Assembly: GCA_030704615.1 (NCBI GenBank)
Contig: CM060732.1
Location: 9,734,001-9,798,000, forward strand
Length of the DNA: 64,000 nt
DNA from: Takakia lepidozioides
Taxonomy: Eukaryota; Streptophyta; Takakiopsida; Takakiales; Takakiaceae
Reading direction: 5' to 3'
Both the position numbers and the translations under genes were made by a program. The notes under the pieces are model-generated. The model saw only the letters and a program-made list of their open reading frames with translations. It searched no databases and had not been told where the DNA came from. Shown in pieces: positions 44,480 through 56,629 of this stretch (positions are counted from its first letter, which is position 1; each line of letters starts with the position of its first letter).

Positions 44480-47400
44480 AATTGCAGGTCACTTTTTTTT
44501 TCCCAAGTAGCTTCAGATTCTGGATAGTGATACCACTTGACAAGATGTTCACGATATGAACGATTTCAAAGGTGTTTCATTCTTGTCTCTAGAATAGATT
44601 CAGGTTCAGCCAATAACTGACCTTCATTCATAACTTTGGGTAGTTCGGGTAAAATATGACTGGGGTCTGCCACATATTTCCTTAGGAGGCTGACATGAAA
44701 GACGTCATGGATTTTCCAAGTAGTTGGCAGATCTAGCTGGTATGCCACAAATCCATAACGCTTTAAGATCACAAAAGGTCCACAGAATTTTGGGGACAGC
44801 TTAGGACACTTGCCCAATTTCAACTGGCTTCTGTTGGGAGCAACTTTCAAGAAGACCTTGTCGCCTACCTCAAATTCACGGAAGCTTTTGTGCTTGTCAG
44901 CATAGAACTTGGCTATTTCTTGAGCACTTCTCATGCTTCTCTTTACCAAATCCAACACCGAGTGCATTTCATGGACCATGTCATTGACAGACTGGACCTT
45001 AGACAATGACGTGGAAAGAGAAGCTGGGGTTAAACAATCGCGTCCATAGAGTGCTTGAAATGGGCTCATTCCAATGGCACTATGGAAATTCTTGTTATAG
45101 GCGAACTCTATCAAATACAAGTATGCTCCCAGGAAGTCTGTCTCTGACCAACATACATTCTCAGCATATCCTCAATGGTTCGGTTGGTCCATTCTGTTTG
45201 GGCATCTGTTTCAAGATAATATGCAGTACTAAGTCTCAACTTGGTTCCCAAAAGCTTAAACAAAGTAGTCCAAAAATGACTTGTGAACTTCGTGTCCCTG
45301 TCACAAATGATCTCACGAGGTATCCCGTGGATCCGAAAGATTTCTTTCATGAAGAGTGAAGCCACCTCAGGGGCAGTGACTCTCATTTTTGTGGGAATCA
45401 AGTGTGCTGTCTTAGACAGTCTATCAGCAACCACCATGATGCTATTATGTCCATTTCTGGTCCGTGGCAGTGCCACTATAAAATCCATACTTATCGATTC
45501 CCAGTTTCCACTGGGAACACTTAGTGGTTGTAATAATCCAGGAGGAGGTATCATTTCTGATTTTGAGACTTGACATGGAAAGCATCTATCCACATACTCT
45601 TTGATCTGTCTCTTCATTCCTGGCCAGAAATATTGTTTTCTAACGGCCACATAGGTTCTCTGAAAGCCCGGATGTCCAGCTATGGGAATATTATGACAGT
45701 CATAAATGATACGTAGTCGCAAATCTTGTAAAGAGGGAATGTATATACGCATGTGATAATATAATATCCCATCACGCAACAAGTATGGACGATACTTGTC
45801 AATCTCATCAGAGGTCCGACGGCCATGCAAGAGGCTTTCATATGGTGCTTTGAAAAACACATCATCATCATAATGATTCTTCACATCATCAATCATAGAG
45901 CTTTTCACAAGCGACACAGCATTGACCATCGGCCTTCTAGAGAGTGCATCTGCCAGTACATTCTCTTTTCCCTTCACATACCGCAGATCATAATGAAACT
46001 GTTGAAGGAATTCAACCCATCGAATCTGACGACGACTCAAATTGGGTTGTGTACTGAGATATTTTAAACTCTCATGATCCGATTCAATTGTAAAGTCCAC
46101 AGGAAGCAAGTAGTGCCTCCATATCTTCAGTGCGTGAATCATAGCCAAAAGTTCTTTTTCATGAACAAAATTATTCTGTTCAGCTGGACTGAGCTTTCTG
46201 GACTCATAGGCAATAACGTGACCACTTTGCATCAATATTACTCCAATAGTGAGGTCACTCGCATCAGTGCAAAGCACTATCTCATTCCTGGTAGGATCAA
46301 TTAGCTTCAAGACTGGAGCATGAGTCAATGCAAACTTTAGCTTGTCAAAGCTAACATCACAATCTGGAGTCCAAGCTTCATTCCAATCTTTAGAAGTAGA
46401 GTTCTTTAGTAGATCAGTCATCGGGGTTGCAATGCGAGAGAATGATTTGACAAACTTTCGCAGAAAGCTAGCAAACCCAACAAAGCTTCTGACTTCTATT
46501 TTATCTTTGGGTTTGGGCCATTCGGCCACAGCCTGAATCTTCTTGGAATCAATGGACACCCCATCTTTTGAGATATGAAATCCCAAATAGTCCATATGAT
46601 CTACAAAAACTCACATTTACTCTTCTTTGCAAATAGATGATTCTGCCTTAAGATATCCAAGACCATTCTCAAATGTTGTTCATGCTCTTCTTCTGTTTTA
46701 GAAAATACCAGGATGTCATCCATAAAGACAAGAACCATCTTGCCAAGGTATTTTCGAAACAGAGAGTTCATCAAGTGCATGAACGTAGCCCGAGCATTGG
46801 TAAGTCCAAATGGCATTACCGTATATTCATAATGGCCAAAGCGTGATCGGAATCCAGTCTTAGGAATATCTACATCCTTAATTCGTATCTGGTGGTAACC
46901 TGATCGCAGATCAAGTTTGGAAAAGACCTTACTCGCATATAGGTGATCAAAGATAATCAATGCGTGGAAGTGGATATTTATTCTTGATCGTCATTTTGTT
47001 CATCGACCTATAGTCCACACACAATCTTAATTCAGAACTGCTTTTGTTCTGACATGTACTCCTGTACTTTTAATATCTGATCCAGACAGACTTTCATGCA
47101 CATTCAGGATAAAAATCTGACCATTTGCCTTACGCGCACACTTTTTCATCTGAACAACAGACATCAGAGGAACATTGGGGAGGGCTCGAGTACCTTTTAA
47201 TTCAAAGGTTTTGCCAGAGGGTAAGGTACCGCTCACCAACCCACGTTTGCAAGCCACCACCACATCCACAATGTCAAGCCATTGCATCCCCAGAATACAG
47301 TCGTAGCAAGCGCCGTTCCAGACTTCAAATTTTGCCTTCGTGTGCACCCCTTGCATGACAACTGGCACAGCTGAAAGATGTTGCTGTGTGGTCTCCACCC

Positions 47401-47641
47401 CACCATTTGGTAGCATAATCTGAGATGGCTGTACCTCCTCCTGAGACAATCCCAACTTGTCTGCAAAGGACTTTGACAGCATATTATGGGTGCTGTCAGT
47501 GTCAATCAACAACATTGTTGGTTTCCCCGCCACCTGTCCCTGAACTCGAATAACATTGTGAAATTGTAGGCCACTCCACCATCGACAACTGTAGCTGACA
47601 CCCTCATATTGGGACCCTTTCCAGTGGCCGATCCTAAACAA
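44480..47641 (-). pseudogene. pol: Chromovirus pol: protease, RT, RNase H, integrase, chromodomain-like tail, with internal deletion
   Basis: Protease (47641-47027) carries LLIDTDSTHNML, with DTD in place of the usual DSG/DTG. The frame then jumps straight to [19 protein letters not shown] (about 47018-46962), so the linker and the first part of RT are deleted and the frame shifts twice. RT continues at 46960-46601 with [26 protein letters not shown] and FMDDIL. RNase H and integrase (46595-45111) include TDASDLTIGV, GHPGFQRTYVAVRKQYFWPG, SMDFIVALP and CDRDTKF, with a conserved Glu at TEWTNRTIEDMLR. The final frame (45120-44566) holds the integrase tail. After a stop, REHLVKWYHYPESEATWE is a chromodomain-like end. 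These domains would copy and insert the element. At least four breaks make it inactive. Confidence 0.92.
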
Positions 47642-47709
47642 TTTCCGAGGTCTGTAATGGTTACGGGCTCCACCGGTTCTTCCACTACCAAGGCTGCAGT
47701 CTGTCGAAA

Positions 47710-48822
47710 TTAGCGTTCAGGACAATCTGCTGACCAATGGCCGGGCTTGTGACAATTGAAACAGAGCCCCTTCCTAAGATGTTCTTCCTGTTCCCTGGGA
47801 CTTAGGCGAGGTGGATTTCCAACAGTTGGTTTCTGTCGTCTCTGATTGTCGTTGTTCTTGTAGGGTTTGAACCTCTTCCAATTTCCCTTCCTTGCTGGGG
47901 TGATCTTGGGAGAAAATGTCATCTTCTTCTAATTTCCCCTGCACGAGCCGAGTATGCCACTCGCTGTGCCTTGATTTCACATTCAAAATTGCAAGCTAAT
48001 CTATAGGCTTCAACCTCAGTGCGGGGATTGTGGGCTTTGACCTTATATTTCAAAGAGTCATTTAGGCCATCCACAAAAAAATCCACCCTGTCATCTTCAC
48101 TGAGAGTTGGAAAATAGCTGGCATGCATTTTGAATTTGGTCTTGAACTCCACCACATTAGAACTTTCCTGTTTCAGGGTGAAGAGTTCAACCTTCCATCT
48201 TATGAGCGTAAATCTCCAGGGAGATAGTGGGCCAGAAACACTGATCGAAACTTCTCCCAAGTATCAATTGGGGGTTTGCCATGTTCACGGTGTTCCTTTT
48301 TCTAACGAGACCACCACAATTTTGCTGCATCCCGAAGTTGTAGGGTTGTCGTTCTAATTTTTGCTTCTTCAGGGTAATCCTCTTCAAAGAATTCCTCGAG
48401 TGTTTCTAGGAACGACAAAATCTCTTTTGGCTTGACAGAAGTCTTACCCACAAATTCCGGCAGCTTCACCATTTGTTTGATCTCGCGAGTTACATCTTTG
48501 TTTCTCTTGGCTCTGAACTCCAAGGAGCTAGCGTCGGATTGTGATTCGGCCTGGCTTCGCAATTCGTCATGTGAAGTCCCTATGGTTCTTTTTGCACTCG
48601 ATTTCTCTTTTGTTGGTTGAAGTTTCTGGACTTCAGATCGAATGAGTGCACCTAGGGCTTCCATCTGTGCATTAGAGAAAAGCTGACCCTGGCGATCTTC
48701 CTTACGCCGAGAGCTACGAGCATCTGAAGGTTCCATCTCTTTTGAGTTATCGTACGAGCTGCGCCGCACGTTACTCTCCGATCCTAGCAATGAGAGCTTG
48801 CTCATAAATCCAAACGTTCTTT
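47710..48822 (-). pseudogene. gag: Chromovirus gag with CCHC knuckle, frameshifted
   Basis: Gag starts near MSKLSLLGSES (about 48804) after the primer binding site. It includes MVKLPEFVGKTSVKPKEIL and LRDAAKLWW to 48302, then, after frame changes, FKTKFKMHASYFPTLSEDDR and VDFFVDGLNDSLKYKV (48260-47919). It ends with the zinc knuckle CFNCHKPGHWSADC (47710-47790). At least two frameshifts separate the parts. Confidence 0.88.
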
Positions 48823-48843
48823 TTTCTGCCCTTATCGTACACA

Positions 48844-48856
48844 GGCTCTGATACCA
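48844..48856 (-). other. Primer binding site for initiator Met tRNA
   Basis: TGGTATCAGAGCC on the - strand is the standard complement of the plant initiator tRNA-Met 3' end. Confidence 0.9.
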
Positions 48857-48858
48857 CT

Positions 48859-49341
48859 TAAAACAACCCTGAGTTCTGACAGGAATCACTCTGAACAATC
48901 CTTTTACAGTTCAGGTCTTGATGGAACCATAATCACAAGATCTACACAGTCCTTTTGAAAAAAATGTGAACCATAGTCCCTGTCCTATAAAAGCCAGTGA
49001 CTATTTCTAGATTAACCAACTCTAATATGCACAGCACCGGTTATCACATCCGGTCCACCCAGCCACCACGCCGTGCCTATCTCCTGCATCAGTTCTAACA
49101 GATCCTAGTGTCCTCCAGGCCACCATCCTCAATCCTCTTCTCCTCTGCCAGAACCGCAGCTCTACTTCGTGTACAGGTCCACTTGTTGACCTCCTTGGCA
49201 GGTGATCAATACTCAAAGCTGGCAATTGTCTCTCCAAACCTTCACGTGACACTGCTCCAGCTTTCCCCCACCTGTCATTCACACCGCCCCATGTCCTTTT
49301 CCACCCCAGAAGTCATTCATGTTGCCTAGAGGGCCATAACA
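48859..49341 (-). repeat. 5' LTR of the chromovirus element
   Basis: It starts TGTTATGGCCC on the - strand. The inner end lies two bases before the primer binding site. Confidence 0.92.
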
Positions 49342-49346
49342 CTATA

Positions 49347-50675
49347 AGACTCAACTTCAGTGGAGGCATCAGCTTTCTAGTTTTCTCAATTGAGTTCGAA
49401 GAAAATACCAAGGCTATGAAGTTAATTCATGCTGCTGCCATCTGTATATATGATACATTAGTTTTCTATCTATATCGGGCTTGGAGCACGGAAGCGGGCG
49501 GCTGTACCTATGTGATTTCTCACCTCAGTAGCAAATTGAGGTTTGAATTCAGAACAGAATCATTGTCAAGTCGACCAGGCTTTCAGATAATCACTGATTT
49601 GGATTCATTGAGAGAATAGGAGAGAATTCTGATGAGACGGTTACGAAGTGCCTGTAGCGTCGGTCAGGCGAGTTATTGCTAGTATCATTCTTCTTCTCTG
49701 TTCCGTGCATTGGGTCTCCTTATTATACTATAGCAGTGATGATGATGAGTTATTAACATTCACATGAAGATCATATTTTCCAATATGTATCTTGAAGTGG
49801 CAGCCTATATATGGCAATGCAAAGTGTGTATGGCATTTCCACCGGATTAACTAACGATGATGAGGACCTTATTATATACTCCGGTGATGATTCCGATGAG
49901 TTGTTAAATTCCATGAGAATACCACGGATATTAATTGTGGAGATCAGGATAAAGTTGAACATCTCTGTACAGTTCCCTTTTTCCCTTAAAAAAGGAGGAA
50001 GCCCTGAAGTGCATTAAAAAACAACCTCTACAATTGGAGGCATTGAGTATGTAATGGAAGCCTACTCCTGATCGGCTTCATCCCACATACGGTATGTACG
50101 TTCTTCAGCTGATGATTGTTAACAATGTTCACTACAAAGGCCATATCATTAGATGCAGAGATGGGACTTTCTCGCACAAACTGCAGTGAGCTTCAATCTT
50201 CAGATCAGGAGGAAAAACCATTCTTCTAGGGTTCCCACTTACATGTGGTGGGTCCCAAGATGCTCTGCAAGACTTTTGTGGGACTAATAAGTTACTAGAT
50301 TTCAGACCACAAACGCTCGGGGCCGCATCAAAATATGTATTGCACCAACACTGCTGCACATGTACGTTGTATCTTTGTCATGTATCACAACGGCTCTACA
50401 AAAACGGAAAGAAGCGAATCATCATAGCGAACCATATCCACAATTACACAAATCGGGAAAGCAAGAGCATTAGAGTAGTAGGTGGCAGGGCCCCACCAGC
50501 AGAGATCATATCCACCGCAAAGGAAAGAACCACAAAAACTGAAGCAAGGTGGGTCAGATGCCGACAGATATGGGCAGTCTGAGCTGCCTCTGCCATCCCC
50601 ACCGTCCTTTGACTGGCAAGTGCGAGAGACACGGACGCTTCTTGTCCCTGCCTAATCACCCCCTCTACACATAAT
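49347..50675. other. Gene-free stretch
   Basis: No coding or repeat family was recognised. It begins with the right copy of the chromovirus target duplication (49342-49346). Confidence 0.4.
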
Positions 50676-51746
50676 GTGTTTATTTTTGAAGGGCACCTTA
50701 GACTTGCATTTGCAAGTTTCCTAAAAATTTCGCCCTTCATGTTGAAGGGCTGTAATTTCGATAGCCGTTCTTTTTTTTTGGCGGCCATTCGGCGAAATAT
50801 GTATGTAACATAAAAATAATGTTGCTGTACAATACACTTGAAATGAAAGTCTTTTCACATTCCAGAATTCCACATACGATAAAAGCTATTAGAGAAATTC
50901 AATCTGAATCTATATCCAATGGAACAACTCTACCGTTCTTCATCCCATTCCGAATTTTCGTCAGATTTCGACCTCAAAAAATAAAATGGAATATTTTGTC
51001 ACAAATTCTCTGTTTTTTCATGGATGAAATCGTCAAACTTCTCCAAGTAAAAAATAATTATGGATGAATTTGTCAAATATGGATGATATAAATGGATTAA
51101 AATACAGAGGTGGATGAATTTCAGTGGATGCACAGAATGTATGGCTTTTTTTTGCAAACCTCTGTAACCACTCGTGCTGTTTTCCAAATTTCTTAGAGAA
51201 AAAGCTGGCTCGACGATAAGCTTCACCACGGAGCACGGTAGCCCGCAGGTCACACGGACTAAGAACTTAGAGAGTAGGCCATAGCCATACATTACTCACA
51301 TTTTGCTGCTGGCAGTACACGGTGCAGTGCTAGTGCCCACGCAATGGCAATGGAAATTGGCATACTGGCAAAACTTTGGAATTTGGAACCTCCAATGGCT
51401 ATTGCAACTTGGGGAATGGGTTTAAGCACTTGTACCTTGAGGTTTGAAGTTTGAACCCTTGACTTTTGAGGTTTGAACCCTTCATTATTAAGCACTTGTA
51501 CCTTCAGGTTTGAACCCTTGACTCTTGAGGCTTGAACTCTTCATTATTAAGCACTTGTACCTTGAGGCTTGAACCCTTCATTATTAAATCTAGACTTTCA
51601 TTTGCAAGTTTTATTTTTTTAAAGCCCTTCATGATGAAAGGTTCAGATTTTATCTGGCCTTTCTTTTGAAGGGCCCTGATTTGTTTGCCCTTCCTATGGA
51701 GCATTTTTGCAAGTTGAAGGGCATTGCAGTCTTCAAAAATAAACAC
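50676..51746. mobile_element. Putative non-autonomous inverted-repeat element with internal minisatellite
   Basis: GTGTTTATTTTTGAAG at 50676-50691 is repeated as its exact reverse complement at 51731-51746. Next to both ends lie scrambled GAAGGGC/GCCCTTC motifs and a TTTGCAAGTT motif. Inside, at about 51428-51595, are three imperfect copies of a unit of about 55-65 bp: GCACTTGTACCTTGAGG, TTTGAACCCTT and CATTATTAA. There is no ORF. A clear target duplication was not found, so the class is open. Confidence 0.45.
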
Positions 51747-52371
51747 TATTAAACTTCAGACAGTGACACGTTCCCTCACAGTAAGCACCCTACTCCCCTT
51801 CACCCTGCTCTTTGTCACTCATTTGCTTGTTCGGCTGCTGTTTAGTGTTATTCGAGGGTATCTGCACTGTTGCACAGCGTTGGCTAACTAACACCCGCTG
51901 TCTGCTTACTATGTAACTCTTAGGCCCCCGCCGCACCGGGCTGCTAGCGTAAAACACTTGCTAACGGCTTAGCAGGCCCGTTTTCCTAACAGCTGCTCCA
52001 ACTAAAATTATCTCTGCCGCACCGAAAAGTTACCATAACAAAGGTTAGCGCGAAGTTTTAGTTTTAAAGCATCGTTCGCTGCCTGTGCCTGTTTTCCCTC
52101 GCCACGTTTGCTCGCCGTTTCTCCCGGCTCTCCTCCTTCCTGTACGCCATAGCCGAAGGTCGTGGGTCATTTTGAAATGAAGGATGCTCAGTCTCTCTTT
52201 GAAAGATGAAGGTGTTGTCGTTGCTCAGTCTCTTTGAAAGTTTGGTGGGAGGCGGCAATGTTTGGGGTAGTAGTGAGGTTGATGAGTGTGCAATATGTTT
52301 TGAGTTGGGAATGAGCTGAGTGGGGATGGCGTTGAACGAGCGTTTCAGCAGAGCGGTACGCTGCAGACTAG

Positions 52372-54330
52372 AAAGAGCTTCGCAAAGTGATTAGCACCCT
52401 CTACAGGGGAACGTATCCACAACCCTTAGTCGTTGTACGTGATGGATTTTTCAACCCCCAGTGGTATGATGCATTTCTCAACGCCTTAGGACCTGGTGTT
52501 GTTGATGTTATCACACGCCACATTTTTAGTCTTGGACCAGGTTGGCAACTCCCTTTGATTCTTTTTTCCACATTTTGAACGTTGCTGAGAATATTAGGAG
52601 GGAATTTTTGTGCTGTGTGGCTGGAAAAGTTGTTTCAAAAATAAAATATGCAGCCATATGCCATGAAACAAAATGCTGATGCAATGTTAGACATACCAGC
52701 CCTGTCATGACATCAGCTGTCAGTATGTTTCAACAAAATGTTCTCCAAATAAGAGCCCATTGACGTCCAATATGCCACTTGTAATGCTGTAGGACCTGCA
52801 TAGGAGGACTTTGTTACTAGAACTGGTTCTTGGAAGCATGCAAACCACAGCTCTTAGATCTTTCTTTGATTTTTCCGCTGCAGGCATGAAGTGCCTACAC
52901 CATAGTAGAGGTGCATCATTTGAAAGCTTGCAATTTCTTCTTTGTAACCTGAACATAAATACGGTGAAATATTATGCTTCTGGTATTCCACTTATGTGTT
53001 GTCAATATCACTATGCCATAGGAGTTACCCCTCACCTGATGGAGAGGATTCTCAATTCAACATACTCGGATAAGGAGAAACATAATTTCCTAGCACTTCA
53101 GAGAAAACATCAAAGATCTGCACTGTGGGCAGCCACTTGGGTTGGTGAAGCAAGTGGAGCAAATAACAGTGGCCAACACTGTAACAGATGCCTTTGTTAG
53201 CAGTTTCTGGTAAGCTTCACATGCCTCCGCTGTTTTTATTCTTTTTGGTGTCTGCCTGTTTCCCTTACTGTGGTCTAGAGTTAAGAACATCCTTTAAAGA
53301 GGAGAGATCTCATGTACACAGAAAGGACAAACTGACAGATGGACAATAGACAACAAGCCATCTTTACCTTCTCTATGTAGGCTTCTTAGTGGAGGGCATT
53401 TGCCAACTGGTCATATTTGCCGTCTATTCCATGGAGTTTGTTAAAAGCTTTTGTTCTTTCTCTATATCTGGGACTACAATCAATGTATTCTTCTGCCTCT
53501 CTTTGAAGTGAATGAGGATGGAAAACATATGCAGGTATCTGGATCAACTAGCAATGGCTGCATCCTTCAACAATACGGTGTATTGCCGTCAAAGCTTCCT
53601 TGGGGGTTACTACCAGTGCTGGGCGGTTCTCTGGTTTTGGGTGAAAGAACCGCCGGTTCCGGACCTGGGTATATGCCCCCTTAACCTCGGGTATTAAAAT
53701 TTCAAATACCCTAGTCAAGATTGAACCGGCGGATACCAAAATCTATTTACCCGTGAACTTCACCGAACCAGGGGTTCTCTAATAGACCTACGAGTTGGAA
53801 TGAGAGGGGAGGGTAAGGGTAACTGCACCTGACACATACCCTGGGTATAAGGGCGGTTATTTAAGGTTAGCGTGGAAGCCTTGAGGAAGAAGAAGGGTAG
53901 TGAAAATGCTAGAACTGAATGCCAACAGGCCAACATTGCAATCTAGAGGAAGTTTAGTCTTAGTTGTGCTAGAAAATGAGCTTAATTTTTGACAATTGTG
54001 GCCATCTCATACATGCACATTTTTTATTTATTCTGTTCATAATAACTTTTGAACTCGGAACCGGGACTCGGAACCGGGTCATCTCTCGGTTCTCTATACG
54101 GTTCTCTACCCATATACCCGAGCACCGGTGTAAAACATACCTGTGAAAATGTAACTCAGAGATATACCCTGCACCGCAGGTTCTCTAACTGTCCATGTTT
54201 TTAAGTACCCGGCCCCAGAGGTTCTCTATTTACCTTCCACAAGATAGAACCTACCCTGCAGGTTCTACCCAAAACCAGAGAACCGCCCAACACTGGTTAC
54301 TACGGTCTTCTCAATACTACCATTTATGAA
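52372..54330 (+). pseudogene. GH79 heparanase-like (endo-beta-glucuronidase) gene fragment
   Basis: Three exons match plant heparanase-like GH79 proteins, cell-wall or secreted enzymes that trim glucuronic-acid-containing glycans. Exon a (52372-52540): DGFFNPQWYDAFLNALGPGV, then VDVITRHIFSLGPG. Exon b (53022-53209): GVTPHLMERILNSTYSDKEK, then WAATWVGEASGANNSG, with a frameshift at about 53180, then VTDAFVSSFW. Exon c (53535 onward): YLDQLAMAASFNNTVYCRQS FLGG split in two by a MITE, resuming at 54304 with YYGLLNTTIYEPNPDY. The a-b and b-c junctions keep GT-AG and phase (G|GA, TG|G). The N-terminal part with the acid/base Glu and the C-terminal exons are missing. Retained introns mean capture at the DNA level. 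The frameshift and the MITE rule out function. Confidence 0.88.
53614..54295. mobile_element. hAT-type MITE (682 bp) with perfect 8-bp target duplication
   Basis: It is flanked by GTTACTAC at 53606-53613 and 54296-54303. Its terminal inverted repeats read CAGTGCTGGGCGGTTCTC and, from the other end, CAGTGTTGGGCGGTTCTC, and match for about 29 bases with one mismatch. The 8-bp duplication and CAGTG start are diagnostic of hAT elements. There is no ORF. Removing it restores the GH79 exon reading GG-YYG. Confidence 0.95.
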
Positions 54331-55689
54331 CCAAATCCAGATTACTGTAGTAAAATTAACGTCTTGTTACAATGTTATCTCTGCTGCTTTTGCCATTCCA
54401 TGCTGGGAAACTGGCTTTGTTGTTGCAGTAGCTATGGCATAGAGATTGTGAGGTTTGAGACCACAAGCTGTTCATGTTTACTTCCAGTAAAACTGCCGCT
54501 CCTTGGTAGGCAATTCTCCATTTTCAATGAGCATCCTCATCCCAGTCAGGTCGTCAGTTGAGTTGGCTTTGAAGAGGTGAGAGTAGTGGTTCTGTGAGAG
54601 GATTACTATTGATATCTTTAAGATCCAACTGCAAACTATCGGAAAGAGGTAGGTTAATAGTAGCATGGGGAAAGCTTTCAACAAGATAGTTTGGAGACAC
54701 ATTGTAAGAGAGAGAAAGACCACCCTCGTAGGCTTAGCCCAAATTCTGGGTGTCCCCTCTGTGGAACAGAGAGTGGCCAAGAGTAACCGAACTTTGGGTT
54801 GAAGCACTCCACCACACCACACAAGCATTTAAGCACTAACATCATATTTGGTAGAACATCAGCAACTCGTGAGCAGGGTGTGCAGTAAATATGACAGCAC
54901 TTGAAAAGAAAACCCAAGGTTCAGGATATCACAGAAGCAAGGCCCCGTGGACATGCTTGCTAGCTGACCTGAAATTGAAGTACGACATGCTGCACACTGC
55001 AAACTACAAAACACTACAACTACACCACTACAATGATGGAATCTCCAAAGTGTGCACCCATAAGTCAGTGGATTATTGGCTACCAATCACAGAGCTATAA
55101 GCAATTACAAAACCCAACCTATACACAAAGCAAGAGTTGGGATGGCAGAAAAATTTAGTACAGACATGACTGGCTAGCCATGAGGAAGGAATGAATAGCA
55201 GCCTAATTATGTAAATCCCCCACCCATTCTGCACCCCTGCTCTAAGATGTATACATTTGAAATGCCAACTGTGAATTCAAACCAGCCCCGACAACATGGA
55301 ACAATCTCCAGTATTTACTCTAGATTTTGCAATGAAAAGCTTCTGACTTGTTGTGACTTCAATGGTCTTCCGAACAAACGCTTCCATGGGCCAATGACCA
55401 ACGGCACGCCATCTCTCTCCATCTCTCAGGGCTAGAAGCCAACAAAAAGCATTGAGCATTGAAGGGTTAAGTGTAAACATGTTTGAAGCCATGATCACCA
55501 GCAGTGTGGAGACTGCCCCCAAACCCATCAAGTTGGGTACGGTAGAGTCAATGCCAAGAGGCAGTGTGAATGAGTACTCATTCTCTGACAAACACTACTG
55601 TCACTTCTAGAGACCACTTTCTCTCTGTAGAAGGGGCTTGTACAAAGGCAATGCTCTGTTGGCTGTCTTTAAATTTTGTTGGTGTGCAG
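54331..55689. other. Interior of the gene-capturing element, no clear homology
   Basis: Short open frames occur on both strands (for example 55277-55591 on the - strand), but none matches a family I know. Further captured fragments may be hidden here. Confidence 0.35.
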
Positions 55690-56414
55690 GTTATCAGGTG
55701 TTGACAAAGATACAAAACCTCATGGTACATGTTGAACACGACGCACACAAGGATGGGCTGCTGGTGGATGCAAGCAATCGTTTCTTCACGTTCATACCCA
55801 CTGTTCATCCTACTGTGATCTTCACCGAGCAAATACTTAAGTCCAAGGTTTGACCATACCTGATTGTCATAGGAGAGAGACACATTGACACATATACAGA
55901 TAAGGTCATTGATAACGGTCATTGATAGTCACTTCCATTTCTAGATAGCTGACTTCCAATGACAATGTGAGATATGTTTGGGGAGGATGGCTAGACATGC
56001 CGGATTACTAAGCGGTGATTTGAGCAAGAAATTTGTACGCTGCTCACTAATCTGGGAGAAAGGGGAGGGCTAGAGGAAGGGTGTCAGCTTGGCAAAAAAG
56101 ACAGTAGGAGTAAGACACAATTCTGAGATAGAAGATACAAAACGTTCTTTAGCCATTCCTTGAAAGTTTGCAGCTTCCAGGCATCTTGTTTCAATACCAT
56201 GAAGTGTGATGGCGGATTGAAATGCTAGAAGCTTTCCGGGACATTGAAATAACATCAGAGCTCATCAATTCAAGGGGGGAAGACGCTGAAGAAGACCCCT
56301 TGGATGCAAACTACAAGAAGTTGCAATGTGATATTGTTCCTTTACCTCATGACAGCCCTGACTTTGAGCTGGTGAACAAGTATTTGATGAGAACTCATGC
56401 GCCAACCCACCACG
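55690..56414 (+). pseudogene. PARP3: PARP3-like poly(ADP-ribose) polymerase gene fragment
   Basis: Exon 1 (55690-55847), after TTGGTGTGCAG, reads YQVLTKIQNLM, then DASNRFFTFIPTVHP and LKSKV, ending AAG|GTTTGA. Exon 2 (about 56215-56414) reads EMLEAFRDIEITSELI, then EDPLDANYKKLQCDIVPL, DSPDFELVNKYL and THAPTHHG, ending at G|GTATGT. Together this is the regulatory helical domain and the entrance to the catalytic domain of PARP. ASNRFFT and THAPTH are typical of plant PARP3. The catalytic His-Tyr-Glu exons, WGR and BRCT are absent, and exon 2 lacks a proper AG acceptor. It is a captured fragment, not a gene. Confidence 0.85.
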
Positions 56415-56522
56415 GTATGTATCTTAAGAAATTGTGAACAACGACAGCCCAGAAAATGGAACTTAAATTTGAATTCCTGGTCAGCTAGAATATCGATTCC
56501 ATGAGGGTTCCAGGGGGTCTAG

Positions 56523-56629
56523 CCCTGAATGTTCTGGCATTGTTGTATGCAAAGTACCTGGAGCTTGCAGCCTCTGCAAGTGTAGAAACTGGCTACAATC
56601 CTGTGACGGGGTCCATGTTTAAACTTTGA
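56523..56629 (+). pseudogene. Possible terminal exon of an unidentified gene
   Basis: After GGGTCTAG an open frame reads LNVLALLYAKYLELAASAS, then GYNPVTGSMFKL and TGA. It looks like a protein end (amphipathic helix, no low complexity), but I cannot name it. It follows the PARP3 fragment inside the same TIR-bounded segment, so it may be a third captured gene piece. Confidence 0.3.

Larger units (their letters stand above)
43942..49341 (-). mobile_element. Ty3 chromovirus-type retrotransposon with both LTRs and 5-bp target duplication
   Basis: The 5.4-kb element is bounded by CTATA at 43937-43941 and 49342-49346, a perfect 5-bp target duplication. The LTRs are 43942-44420 and 48859-49341. The primer binding site is at 48844-48856 and the purine-rich tract (AGTGGGGGAGTT on the - strand) directly abuts the 3' LTR. 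Gag, protease, RT, RNase H, integrase and a chromodomain-like tail follow in the chromovirus order. The LTRs differ at many positions and by several indels, and the ORFs are broken, so the insertion is old and dead. Confidence 0.95.

Noticed and set aside
55277-55591. 104-codon - strand ORF with a hydrophobic stretch
   Set aside because: It has no recognisable family and no splice context. It remains only as unexplained sequence inside the TIR-bounded segment.
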